Assembly (NCBI GenBank): GCA_003160635.1
Contig: PMLV01000113.1
Coordinates: 208-49,134, forward strand
Reading direction: 5' to 3'
DNA: 48,927 bases
Origin: Acidimicrobiaceae bacterium
GTDB lineage: Bacteria; Actinomycetota; Acidimicrobiia; Acidimicrobiales; RAAP-2
Shown: positions 8,143-16,316 of the stretch, in pieces
Numbering within the stretch: position 1 is the stretch's first letter
Layout of the letters: each line of letters starts with the position of its first letter
Position numbers and translations under genes: made by a program
The notes under the pieces: generated by a model
Told to the model about the DNA's origin: nothing
Databases searched by the model: none
Seen by the model: only the letters and a program-made list of their open reading frames with translations

Positions 8143-8925
8143 TCACCGCTCGCGTGGCGCGGACATTCGATCGACGATCGCACGGTGCTCGGAACTCGCA
8201 CTCGAGATGGCTTCGGCCGACAGCGCATAATCAAGTACGGCGTGGATCGACATCTGCAAATGTCGGTTGATGGCACGTTTGGTGTCACGAAGCGCCTGAG
8301 CCGGCTGTTTTGCGAGTCGGTGTGCGAGCGCCAGCCCCTCCTCCACACTGGTTCCGTCGAGAACTACCCGGTTGGCGAGTCCGAGCTCTACGGCCACCTC
8401 CGACGAAATCCGATCCCCCAAGAAGAGATATTCCTTGGCCTTCAAGAGACTCGTGAGCGCGGGCCAGGTAATGGCACCACCATCTCCTGCGACAAGTCCG
8501 ACCGACACGTGAGGATCGGCAAGGTAGGCACTCGACTCAATCAGCACGATGTCGCAGAGACCAGCCAAACTGCACCCCAGACCGACTGCCGGGCCATTCA
8601 CGGCGGCGACGATCGGCAGAGGAAAACCGGCCATCGACCGCACGATTCGAGCGCCCTCATCAAGTATCTTCCGACGATAGATCTCCGAATCATTCATCTT
8701 GGTGAGAACTCCGAAATCGCCTCCAGCAGAAAAGGCTCGACCCTGCCCGGTCAGAACGACGGCCCTGCACTCATCGTCCCCGGCCAACTCGTCCCAAACT
8801 GAAGCCAATCGCGCGTGAAGAGCTTCATCCGCAGCATTGAGGGCTTCCGGCCGGTTGAGCCGCACGATTCGCACTGGCCCGTCGGTATCAATCAGGAGGG
8901 GTGCAGTTTGACTGTCGTCGGTCAT
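8143..8925 (-). CDS. Enoyl-CoA hydratase/isomerase family protein without both canonical glutamates
   Basis: A 260-residue crotonase-fold protein and first gene of the minus unit 8925-2731. The CoA oxyanion-hole segment FSAGGDFG and the NGPAVGLGC loop are present. The two catalytic glutamates of a standard hydratase are replaced: GGGCEL reads GLGCSL, and GxPE reads ADPHV; an Asp follows in GLVAGDGG. A simple hydratase activity is therefore doubtful; an isomerase, hydrolase or C-C lyase role as in other crotonases is equally likely. Its start codon lies seven bases after a TAAGGT -10 box and directly behind the perfect palindrome at 8946-8969, suggesting a leaderless, repressor-controlled transcript. 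Confidence 0.8.
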   Translation of the reverse strand: MTDDSQTAPLLIDTDGPVRIVRLNRPEALNAADEALHARLASVWDELAGDDECRAVVLTGQGRAFSAGGDFGVLTKMNDSEIYRRKILDEGARIVRSMAGFPLPIVAAVNGPAVGLGCSLAGLCDIVLIESSAYLADPHVSVGLVAGDGGAITWPALTSLLKAKEYLFLGDRISSEVAVELGLANRVVLDGTSVEEGLALAHRLAKQPAQALRDTKRAINRHLQMSIHAVLDYALSAEAISSASSEHRAIVDRMSAPRER

Positions 8926-8929
8926 ATGA

Positions 8930-8935
8930 GAAACC
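8930..8935 (-). promoter_or_regulatory. Predicted -10 box TAAGGT of the minus-strand operon
   Basis: On the minus strand TAAGGT is followed by seven bases and then the ATG at 8925, the geometry of a leaderless transcript. The palindromic operator begins about nine bases upstream, where it would cover the -35 region. Confidence 0.5.
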
Positions 8936-8945
8936 TTACTAACCC

Positions 8946-8969
8946 ATTGATGTCGACGTCGACATCAAT
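8946..8969. promoter_or_regulatory. Perfect 24-bp palindromic operator
   Basis: The half site ATTGATGTCGAC (8946-8957) is followed directly by its exact reverse complement (8958-8969). It lies in the 112-base spacer between the minus operon starting at 8925 and the 3' end of the synthetase at 9038, and its centre is 32 bases before the ECH start. It is the best copy of an element repeated in other promoter spacers of this window and has the form of a TetR-family operator. Confidence 0.85.
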
Positions 8970-9037
8970 ATTTCCACCTCTTCTTGGGGTGCCCAGCCGG
9001 GCAGCGCACCATTTTTTGGCGCATCAGGACCCGGGAA

Positions 9038-10597
9038 TCAGCTCTTCTGCTGCAGCCGGGGGGCGAAAAATGTGTGCTTCGCTGCTCCATCGGTCGCCAG
9101 CCGGTCTCGCAAGATCTTGCCCGACGCCGTACGCGGGAGCGGCTCCTCCCAAATCACTATCTGCTCGGGGAGTTTCCAACGGGCCAGCCCCACCTTGAGA
9201 AGGAACTCGGAGACAGCTTCGTAAGAAACACTCTTGCTCGTTTCGGACCGTATGGCCAGTACGAGCCGTTCGCCCGTTTCGGCGTCAGGGACCGAATACG
9301 TTGCTGATTCCAATGCCGTCGGGAACCCACGAATTGCTTCGTCGATCTCCGGAAGCGAGATCTTCAGGCCTTTACGGGCCACTACTTCCTTGAGGCGACC
9401 CAGAATCAAGAGGCGCCCTTCCTCGATCTGGGCCTTGTCGCCCGTGCAGAACCAACCGTCGACAAAGGACTGCTCGTTTTCAGTGTCGCTGAGGTACCCC
9501 TGAAACAGATTCGGACCTCGAACTCTTAATTCAAGTTCGTCGTTCGGAGTACCGAGTGCAATTTCAGCGCCAGCCATTGGACTCCCGTCGTTGGCCACGC
9601 ACTCGCTGAGCGAATCGCCACTGCGACTCGCCGTGTGGATCGGCGCTTCCGACGATCCATAGACCCGCACTGGTCGGATGGAAAACCGTTCAATCGCCAT
9701 CTCCAGCAGAGGCCGGGGGATCATGGAGCCGCCTAGGGCGATCGCCCGCAGCGTCGTGGCCGTCCGTTCCCGGCGAACACACTCACTGAGCAGCATCTCG
9801 GCGATAACCGGTGCGCCGCCGAGCACCGTTGCTCCGCCCCTCTCCAGGTGGTCCAACGAGGCAACGGCATCGAATTTGTCTTCCAAAACGATGTGTCCAC
9901 CACTCAGGGCCACCTGGACCTGACTGAGGCCGGTGATACTGGCAAGCGGGCTCGAAAGGAAGGGACCGTCGTCATCAGTGAAGTCGAAGGCTGTCGCCAG
10001 ATTTCGTACCCCGGAGAGGAAAGAATGAAGGGAGTGGATCACCCCCTTCGGTTTGGAAGTCGTCCCCGAGGTGAAGAGGACGATTGCCGGAGCGGATTTG
10101 TCGGGTTCCATCCAGTCGTCAGTGCTGTCAGTGGCGGAGTGAAGATCGTCGAACGTCATGATGCGTACATCATGATCGGCGACCCGAAGGCCCGTCACCA
10201 GGCCCGAAGGCATCACGACGAGGCGAGGAGCCGTCGTTTCGACGGCGTGGGCGACATCGGAGGCACCGCACCGGCGATCGAGGGCGACGGCCACAGCCGA
10301 GCAGCGGAGAATTGAAAGGAAGGCGACGACGCCGTCGAAACTATTGGGCGAGACAAGGAGGACGGAATCCCCGGGTTCCACGCCTGCGGTTTGGAGCGCG
10401 TGAACGGCACGTTCAACGGCCTCGCGTACCATGGCGTACGTCCAGGTCCCGACGTTATCGATCACCGCGATTCGATTCCCGTCTCGCTCGGCGATCGCCT
10501 CCAATCCCTCCCTGAGGCCAAGGTCGTTCCACCACCCTGCGTTGTGGTAGCGCAATACCAGGTCCGAAGAAGTGGGAACTCGCAGAGCAACATTCAC
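9038..10597 (-). CDS. Acyl-CoA synthetase (ANL superfamily)
   Basis: A 519-residue AMP-forming ligase. The start at 10597 (GTG) is chosen because it overlaps the stop of the upstream dehydrogenase in GTGA and yields a normal N-terminus (VNVALRVPTSSDLVLRYHNA). Motifs include the P-loop FTSGTTSKPKGV, YGSSEAP, WFCTGDKA, LGRLKEVVARKGLKIS and the C-terminal PRTASGKILRD with the adenylation lysine. It lacks a long-chain-specific insertion and is of cyclohexanecarboxylate/medium-chain ligase size. It would make the CoA thioester used by the fused dehydrogenase in front of it. Exact acid unknown. Confidence 0.85.
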   Translation of the reverse strand: MNVALRVPTSSDLVLRYHNAGWWNDLGLREGLEAIAERDGNRIAVIDNVGTWTYAMVREAVERAVHALQTAGVEPGDSVLLVSPNSFDGVVAFLSILRCSAVAVALDRRCGASDVAHAVETTAPRLVVMPSGLVTGLRVADHDVRIMTFDDLHSATDSTDDWMEPDKSAPAIVLFTSGTTSKPKGVIHSLHSFLSGVRNLATAFDFTDDDGPFLSSPLASITGLSQVQVALSGGHIVLEDKFDAVASLDHLERGGATVLGGAPVIAEMLLSECVRRERTATTLRAIALGGSMIPRPLLEMAIERFSIRPVRVYGSSEAPIHTASRSGDSLSECVANDGSPMAGAEIALGTPNDELELRVRGPNLFQGYLSDTENEQSFVDGWFCTGDKAQIEEGRLLILGRLKEVVARKGLKISLPEIDEAIRGFPTALESATYSVPDAETGERLVLAIRSETSKSVSYEAVSEFLLKVGLARWKLPEQIVIWEEPLPRTASGKILRDRLATDGAAKHTFFAPRLQQKS

Positions 10598-12810
10598 CGG
10601 AGAGCGCTCCCAAGTGTCTCGGCTGGAGCCACTCGGCGCGACGGCGCTGAGGGCAGATGCAATCGACGCTTGGCCAGAATGTTGCGCATGATTTCGGAAC
10701 TGCCGCCCGAGATCGTCAATGCTCGGGACCAGAGCCACGCGTCGTGAAGTCGACCGGCTGCGTCCGAGCCTGCGGAATCGTCAGAGAGCGGGTGATCGTT
10801 GACGAGCTGCACGCCGAAACGAGCGATGCGGTTGTACGCCTCGGAGTACAGGAGCTTCGCAACGGAGGCATCGCCTTCGACTTGCCGGCCTTCGATGGCG
10901 CGGCGGATGTGATCGCTGACGAATGCCGCCGCGGCAGCCGCCTCTGCCCGGAATTCGGCCAACCGCGTCCTCACCTCGCTGTCTGCGATCGCCGGTTTCC
11001 CATCAATCGAGATGTGGGCTGCCGCGGTCGCCAGGTCCTGAAGGAGGAGATCAAGAAGAACGACATTCCCACCCACCCCGAACCGCTCGGTTTCCAGGCC
11101 GGCCATGGCCACACTCCATCCACCGCCCGGTTCCCCAAGAATCGACCCTTCTTCGAGCTGGACGTCGTCCAGGAACACTTCATTGAACTCGTGTGCACCG
11201 CCGATGGTGATCAACGGCCTGACGACCACCCCTAGAGTGTTCATCGGGACCAGGAACATGGTCAATGCCTGGTGCCGGGGTCCCTCCTCGGTCGTCCGGA
11301 CGAGGGCCACCCCCATATCCGCCCAGTGTCCGTCCGTCGTCCAGGTCTTTTGGCCACTCAACACCCATCCGCCACTCGAGGCGCATCGCCCGCGGCATTT
11401 GACGCCAGCAAGGTCGCTGCCCACATCAGGCTCGCTGAAGAGCTGGCACCACACGTGCTCTCCGGAGCGGATCTTAGGGAGATACGTCGCCTTCTGAGCT
11501 GGGGTCCCGAACTGGAGAAGCAAATGACTGGCGAGTTGCACCTGATCAAGGGGACGAGGCGCTCGGGCCCGGATCAGTTCTTCAGTAACAACGACCTCGT
11601 GCAGGACACGGTGGTCCGGGGAGCCTCCCCACTCCACAGGCCAACCCGCGCCCGCAAGACCGTGCTCGTAGAGCGTCCGGTACCAGGCCCGAAGCTCAGT
11701 CTCCTCACGCTCATCATGCGGCGCCCGATGCCCCTCCCGGCTCTCATTGGACGGCCGATAATTGGCGATCACATCGCGAACGTGCAATCGATACTCTCCG
11801 ATATCGGGGTTGCTCCACGTCATTGCTGAGTTGCCGGCCGCTGACGACACCAACCGCTTGCGGCTCACCGCACTCGGGCGAATCACACTGGCATTGACCA
11901 GAGCACGCCTCAGACAATGATGAATCGGAAACTCCCACGTGAAGCCGATCCCGCCAGCAAGTTGAATGCAATCGTCGAGTGCGGTTACCGCTCGTCCCTG
12001 CACATAGACATGCACTGCGTCAATAAGGCCGAACGCGTCAGGAGTGCGAGCGGCCGCAGCAATAGCGGCTTGGATGACAAGCGCTTGCGCGCTGGCCAAC
12101 AAGAGGTCCAAGTCCACGAGACGATGTTGAAGAACCTGGAAGCTGGCCAGCGGAGACCCGAATGCGTCACGATTCGTCAGATGGTCGGTCACTGTGTCGA
12201 TCGCACGTCCGAGTGCACCGAGAGTGTCGGCACAGGACAACAGAAGGGCCACGCCGACAAACCACGGGAGTTGGTCATCGTCAAGCAGTTGAGCCACGGT
12301 GTCACCGAGACCAATCCGCAGCGTCGGTCTCGTGGTATCGAATGCCCGGGGATCTGGCGTGACCCCTCGAGTTGGTCCATCGATGAAGGCCCCTAGAAGG
12401 CCATTCTCCACTGAGGCGACGACGATCGTGCTTGCTGCGTCATCGAGCCCTCCCAGCACCCAGTTCTCCGACGGGTGCACGATCCCACCGTCGTCCGTGA
12501 GCCCACCCGTCACGAACAGACCCTGTGACTCCCCCATCACGATGGCGGGGGCCAAGGCCGAAGTTGAAGCTGACGCGGCCAACGCGGCAGCAGCAAGTGC
12601 GGCCCCGGGCCAGTTGACGGGAGACAGGGCACGGCCGGTCTCCTCGGCCAGGATGCATGCTTCGACGACATCCCAGCCGGTACCGCCGTGCTCTGGAGGA
12701 GTGAGCAAACCGAGCCAGCCGAGCTCCGCCATCGTCCCCCTCGACGGCAAATCGCCCAAGACGCCCCTCGCGGTAGTCCGAAGAAGGTCAAGAGTGTCTG
12801 TGTCAATCAC
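10594..12810 (-). CDS. Fused two-domain acyl-CoA dehydrogenase (FadE34-like)
   Basis: A 738-residue protein with two acyl-CoA dehydrogenase modules in one chain. The N-terminal module (about 1-325) is degenerate in the FAD region but keeps the C-terminal helical bundle, with QLAGGIGFTWEFPIHHCLRR. The C-terminal module (about 335-725) keeps the flavin stretch CQLFSEPDVGSDLAGVK, VLSGQKTWTT and ISGGSSEIMRNILAKRRL. This is the architecture of mycobacterial FadE34, where the two subunits of a heteromeric steroid side-chain dehydrogenase are fused. Start GTG at 12810; a TATCGT -10 box ends nine bases before it. The operator-like site at 12824-12843 covers the promoter and faces the divergent LLM gene. 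Confidence 0.85.
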   Translation of the reverse strand: MIDTDTLDLLRTTARGVLGDLPSRGTMAELGWLGLLTPPEHGGTGWDVVEACILAEETGRALSPVNWPGAALAAAALAASASTSALAPAIVMGESQGLFVTGGLTDDGGIVHPSENWVLGGLDDAASTIVVASVENGLLGAFIDGPTRGVTPDPRAFDTTRPTLRIGLGDTVAQLLDDDQLPWFVGVALLLSCADTLGALGRAIDTVTDHLTNRDAFGSPLASFQVLQHRLVDLDLLLASAQALVIQAAIAAAARTPDAFGLIDAVHVYVQGRAVTALDDCIQLAGGIGFTWEFPIHHCLRRALVNASVIRPSAVSRKRLVSSAAGNSAMTWSNPDIGEYRLHVRDVIANYRPSNESREGHRAPHDEREETELRAWYRTLYEHGLAGAGWPVEWGGSPDHRVLHEVVVTEELIRARAPRPLDQVQLASHLLLQFGTPAQKATYLPKIRSGEHVWCQLFSEPDVGSDLAGVKCRGRCASSGGWVLSGQKTWTTDGHWADMGVALVRTTEEGPRHQALTMFLVPMNTLGVVVRPLITIGGAHEFNEVFLDDVQLEEGSILGEPGGGWSVAMAGLETERFGVGGNVVLLDLLLQDLATAAAHISIDGKPAIADSEVRTRLAEFRAEAAAAAAFVSDHIRRAIEGRQVEGDASVAKLLYSEAYNRIARFGVQLVNDHPLSDDSAGSDAAGRLHDAWLWSRALTISGGSSEIMRNILAKRRLHLPSAPSRRVAPAETLGSALR

Positions 12811-12823
12811 GGTGTAGATACGA

Positions 12824-12843
12824 TAACATCGATATCAATGTCA
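12824..12843. promoter_or_regulatory. Operator-like palindrome copy (19 of 20), divergent promoter
   Basis: TAACATCGAT followed by ATCAATGTCA matches the shared consensus at 19 of 20 positions. The centre is 23 bases before the minus-strand GTG at 12810 and about 69 bases before the plus-strand ATG at 12903, so one bound regulator could control both directions. Confidence 0.75.
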
Positions 12844-12902
12844 TACCCAGGAACAGACTCCGGCGACGACAAGGCCCGTGTGCAAGCTTACTGGCCCCAC
12901 CA

Positions 12903-13937
12903 ATGAGTGACACGGGTGGACGGGGCGAACTGTCCCTGGGACTAAGCCTCTCGGGTATCCGCTCCTCCACTGACATGGTCAGCGCAGCAGTCGCCGCGGA
13001 GGGGTTCGGCTTCGATTCCGTCTGGACTTCCGAGGCCTGGGGAAAGGACGCCTTCACGCCGCTGGGGGCCATCGCTGCAGTCACGCACCGGATCCGGCTC
13101 GGTACGGCGATCGCACAGATCAGCGCCCGGACTCCGGGTGCGACTGCGATGACGGTCCTCACGCTTCAGGAATTGTCTGGCGGGCGCATCGACCTCGGAT
13201 TGGGTGTTTCGGGCCCGCAGGTGGTCGAGGGTTGGCACGGAACTTCGTTCGCCCGACCGCTCGTAGCCACCCGAGAATATGTCACCATCCTGCGGGCCAT
13301 GCTGGCCGCTGATCACCCCGTAGACATAGCCGGTTCGATCTATTCGGTGCCCTATCGGGGACCGGGGGCTACGGGCTTGGGCAAGCCCCTTCGGTCATCC
13401 CTTCCCGGCCACCCGGAAACCTCGATCCTCATTGCGGCAATCGGACCTCGAAATGTTGCACTGGCGACCGAAGTCGCCGATGGACTTCTGCCCTACTTGT
13501 GGAGTCCCACCCGTTGGAAGGAGGCATGGGGAGAAACGCTCGCCGCTGCACCAAGCGGCTTCTCGGTAGCGCCCACTGTCTTCGTCTCCATGGGGGACGA
13601 TCTCGAGGCGTGTCGCGATGCCCTGAGGCCCCGGATTGCGTTGCACATTGGCGGAATGGGTAGCCGCAACCAGAACTTCTATAAGGATCTCATCGCTCGG
13701 TACGGCTACGAAAAGGAAGCGACCATCATCCAGGACCACTACCTCGCTGGTGACCGAAAGGCAGCAAGGGCGGCCGTGAGCGACAGCCTGGTGGACGACT
13801 TGGCCCTAGTGGGGCCGGTGGCGCGGATATCCGACCAACTCGATGCATGGCGGGAAGGCAGCCCAGTGACCACAATGATCCTGGAACCGACGAATCTTGA
13901 CGACCTGGAGACCATCGCGAAGCTTTGGGGTCGATAG
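12903..13937 (+). CDS. LLM-class F420-dependent oxidoreductase (Rv3520c-like)
   Basis: A 344-residue luciferase-like TIM-barrel oxidoreductase. Segments FDSVWTSEAWGKDAFTPLGA, RLGTAIAQISARTPGATAMT and LGLGVSGPQVVEGWHG follow the pattern of the Rv3520c family, whose member in mycobacteria lies in the cholesterol catabolic cluster. Such enzymes use F420H2 or reduced flavin to reduce or oxygenate cyclic ketones and enones; which one applies is not known here. It is transcribed divergently from the fused dehydrogenase and shares its operator region. The gene ends 11 bases before the convergent TetR gene. Confidence 0.85.
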   Translation: MSDTGGRGELSLGLSLSGIRSSTDMVSAAVAAEGFGFDSVWTSEAWGKDAFTPLGAIAAVTHRIRLGTAIAQISARTPGATAMTVLTLQELSGGRIDLGLGVSGPQVVEGWHGTSFARPLVATREYVTILRAMLAADHPVDIAGSIYSVPYRGPGATGLGKPLRSSLPGHPETSILIAAIGPRNVALATEVADGLLPYLWSPTRWKEAWGETLAAAPSGFSVAPTVFVSMGDDLEACRDALRPRIALHIGGMGSRNQNFYKDLIARYGYEKEATIIQDHYLAGDRKAARAAVSDSLVDDLALVGPVARISDQLDAWREGSPVTTMILEPTNLDDLETIAKLWGR

Positions 13938-13948
13938 CTACAGCGCCC

Positions 13949-14650
13949 TCACGGATCCTGAAGCTGAATGGCATTCGACCAAAGCTTTGTGAGTTGGTCC
14001 ACCGCGTCATCAATGTCGAGTGGTGAATCGCCACTGACCAACTTCTCAGCGATGAAAGCCACCATTCCGCCCAGGGCGTTTGCGGCCAACCAAGGATCGA
14101 GAGTCGCGTCGGCTATTCCCTGCTCCTGGTAGATCCGCGTACGGCGTTCGATAGCTCTCGCAAACTCGTCCTGTCGAAGAATCCGGGTTTGGGAAACCGA
14201 CTCATCAAATGTCGAAACCTGCATGATGACCCTTAGAATTCCCGCGTTGCGCTGATACGTCTCGAGATAGTGGCGGTTCGCGGCGCGGATCCGCTCAATG
14301 GGCTTGGCGTCTTCGGGAAACGGCTCGAGACGGAGAAGGTCTATCTCAACGGAGTCAACGACTTCGTGAAAAATCTCCTCTTTCGAGACGAAGTAGGTGT
14401 AGAAGCTTCCGTAGGCGGTTTGCGCTTCGTCGCAGATATCAGCGATACGGGCCCGCAGGAATCCATCTCGCTCAAAGATGGTGCGGGCGCCATCGATCAG
14501 CTGCTGGCGTGATTGCCGCCCTCGTTCGGTGCGTCCCGTCCCGCGCCGCTTAGCCGTCGACGCAACGTCCACCCGTCGGCGACTCGCATTGGGAATCTGG
14601 GCTCGTCGTTGCACAAGAATGCCGATTCTAACGGGACGTATATCGGGCAA
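13949..14650 (-). CDS. TetR/AcrR-family regulator, candidate master repressor of the island
   Basis: A TetR protein of up to 233 residues: basic N-terminus, helix-turn-helix region SRQQLIDGARTIFERDGF ... AQTAYGSFYTYFVSKEEIF, then an all-helical ligand domain. The frame opens with TTG at 14650, but internal GTG codons (before VQRRAQ or VDVAST) are equally possible, so the true start is uncertain. It is convergent with the LLM gene and divergent from the ligase/Rieske unit, with an operator-like element at 14671-14690 in the shared spacer, as expected for autoregulation. It is the only regulator between 1.8 and 39 kb, which makes it the best candidate for the repeated palindrome. Confidence 0.85.
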   Translation of the reverse strand: MPDIRPVRIGILVQRRAQIPNASRRRVDVASTAKRRGTGRTERGRQSRQQLIDGARTIFERDGFLRARIADICDEAQTAYGSFYTYFVSKEEIFHEVVDSVEIDLLRLEPFPEDAKPIERIRAANRHYLETYQRNAGILRVIMQVSTFDESVSQTRILRQDEFARAIERRTRIYQEQGIADATLDPWLAANALGGMVAFIAEKLVSGDSPLDIDDAVDQLTKLWSNAIQLQDP

Positions 14651-14670
14651 CGGTCATTTCAAGACTTGCC

Positions 14671-14690
14671 AACGTCGATATCATGTTCAA
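14671..14690. promoter_or_regulatory. Weak operator-like copy (about 15 of 20) in the TetR/ligase spacer
   Basis: AACGTCGATATCATGTTCAA contains the GTCGATATC core of the shared element but with a poorer right arm. It lies in the 112-base divergent spacer between the TetR gene and the ligase at 14763, where an autoregulatory site would be expected. Confidence 0.4.
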
Positions 14691-14762
14691 GTATAGCCCC
14701 GTGGAGTCTCCTGGATTCGCCCCACTGGCGCCCCGTCGAGATCAAGACTTCCGAGGGTCCTG

Positions 14763-16262
14763 ATGAACACATTCCGAAGTCCCGTCACGAGAGCGGCGGC
14801 GTGTTTTGGGGATGGGACCGCGTTCATTGACCACATCACCGGGCAGACCACGACCTTCAACGAACTGGCAGATCATATCGACCGCATCGGTGGACTTCTC
14901 GACTCCCTCGGCGTGGGGGCCGGAGAGCGGGTTGCGGTACTCGCCGAGGGAAGTTCCCGCTACGCGGAGTTGTACCTGGCGATCCCGGCCACGGGGAGGG
15001 TGATCGTGCCGCTCAATACAAGGTACCAACGGAGCGAACTAGAAGCCGCGTGCCATGACTGTTCGCCGCGAGTGCTGTTCACCGACCGAAATGACGACAG
15101 CGCACATGGGCTGGCGGAGGTCGTCTTGCCGCTCGATGGACAATTCGACAGGCTTGTCGCCTCGTCGAACAGAGTCCACCCAGGACCTATCGATGAAGAC
15201 GCGATCGCCGCGATCTTCTACACCGGCGGAACGACGGATCGGGCCAAGGGCGTGTGCCTCAGTCACCGAAATAAGCTGGCTGATGCGGAGACACTGATCA
15301 TCGAGCTTGAGTTGAACTATGCTGACCGGTGGTTGGTGATGAGTCCGATGTTTCATGCTGCGGGTTCGTTCAATGTGATTCCGTGCGTGTGGCAAGGGGC
15401 GGTCCAGGTGTTCTTGCCTCGGTTCGACGCCGCCACGGTTTTGAAGGTCATTGAAGAGCACCGCATCACGATCACCTTCGGAGTCCCGACCATGCTCACC
15501 GCCTTGGCCGAAGCCCAAAAGATCGTCGCCGCGGACGTATCGAGCATGCGCCTCATCGGCCATGGAGGTGCGCCCGTGACTCGGACGACGCTCGCCGAGA
15601 CGGTGGCTGCTTTCCCCAATACCGAGATATGCGTGCAATACGGAGCCACGGAGATGGCGCCGCTCGCCACTGTGGGCCGGCACCAGGAGAAGCTGGTGGG
15701 TAGTCCCGCTGTTCGATCAGCCGGCCGCTCCGCCGTGGGTGTTGAGGTGACAATTCGAGACGAAGACGGAGTCGAGTTACCCCGGGGCGTGACGGGGGAA
15801 ATCGTGGTTACCGGGCCGAACATCATGCTCGGGTATTGGCAAAAACCGGCGGCGACGGAGGCCGTACTCAGCGGTGACTCTTATCGATCGGGAGACCTCG
15901 GTTACATGGACGAGGAGGGGCGCGTCTATGTCGTAGACCGCCGCAAGGACATGATTATCACGGGCGGTGAGAATGTCTACAGCGTCGAGGTCGAAGACAT
16001 CCTGGCGCTTCATCCCGCCATCATCGAGGCTGCCGTTATCGGCGAACCACACGATCTTTGGGGCGAGATTGTTGTCGCCATTGTTGTGTGCCGAGACGAC
16101 ATCTCGCCGGAGGAGTTAGACGCGCATTGCCGAAGTCAGTTGGCAAGCTACAAGATTCCACGTCGTTACATCCTTCGAAGTGAGCCATTGCCCAGGACGC
16201 CTGCCGGAAAGCTGCTGAAGCGCGAATTGCGAGTAGCGGGTGAGACCAACGCCGAGAATTAG
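14763..16262 (+). CDS. Acyl-CoA synthetase (ANL superfamily)
   Basis: A 499-residue AMP-forming ligase beginning MNTFRSPVTRAAACFGDGTA. Motifs are the P-loop YTGGTTDRAKGV (about 161-172), YGATEMAPL, YRSGDLGYMDEEG, DRRKDMIITGGENVYSVEVE and PRTPAGKLLKREL with the catalytic lysine. It is the first gene of a two-gene unit with the Rieske oxygenase 54 bases downstream, and is divergent from the TetR gene. It probably activates an aromatic or alicyclic acid, but the sequence gives no specificity. Confidence 0.87.
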   Translation: MNTFRSPVTRAAACFGDGTAFIDHITGQTTTFNELADHIDRIGGLLDSLGVGAGERVAVLAEGSSRYAELYLAIPATGRVIVPLNTRYQRSELEAACHDCSPRVLFTDRNDDSAHGLAEVVLPLDGQFDRLVASSNRVHPGPIDEDAIAAIFYTGGTTDRAKGVCLSHRNKLADAETLIIELELNYADRWLVMSPMFHAAGSFNVIPCVWQGAVQVFLPRFDAATVLKVIEEHRITITFGVPTMLTALAEAQKIVAADVSSMRLIGHGGAPVTRTTLAETVAAFPNTEICVQYGATEMAPLATVGRHQEKLVGSPAVRSAGRSAVGVEVTIRDEDGVELPRGVTGEIVVTGPNIMLGYWQKPAATEAVLSGDSYRSGDLGYMDEEGRVYVVDRRKDMIITGGENVYSVEVEDILALHPAIIEAAVIGEPHDLWGEIVVAIVVCRDDISPEELDAHCRSQLASYKIPRRYILRSEPLPRTPAGKLLKRELRVAGETNAEN

Positions 16263-16316
16263 CCTTCGACAAAGACCACTGACGGGTGGAATCATGTTCC
16301 AGGAAGGAGACTACCG

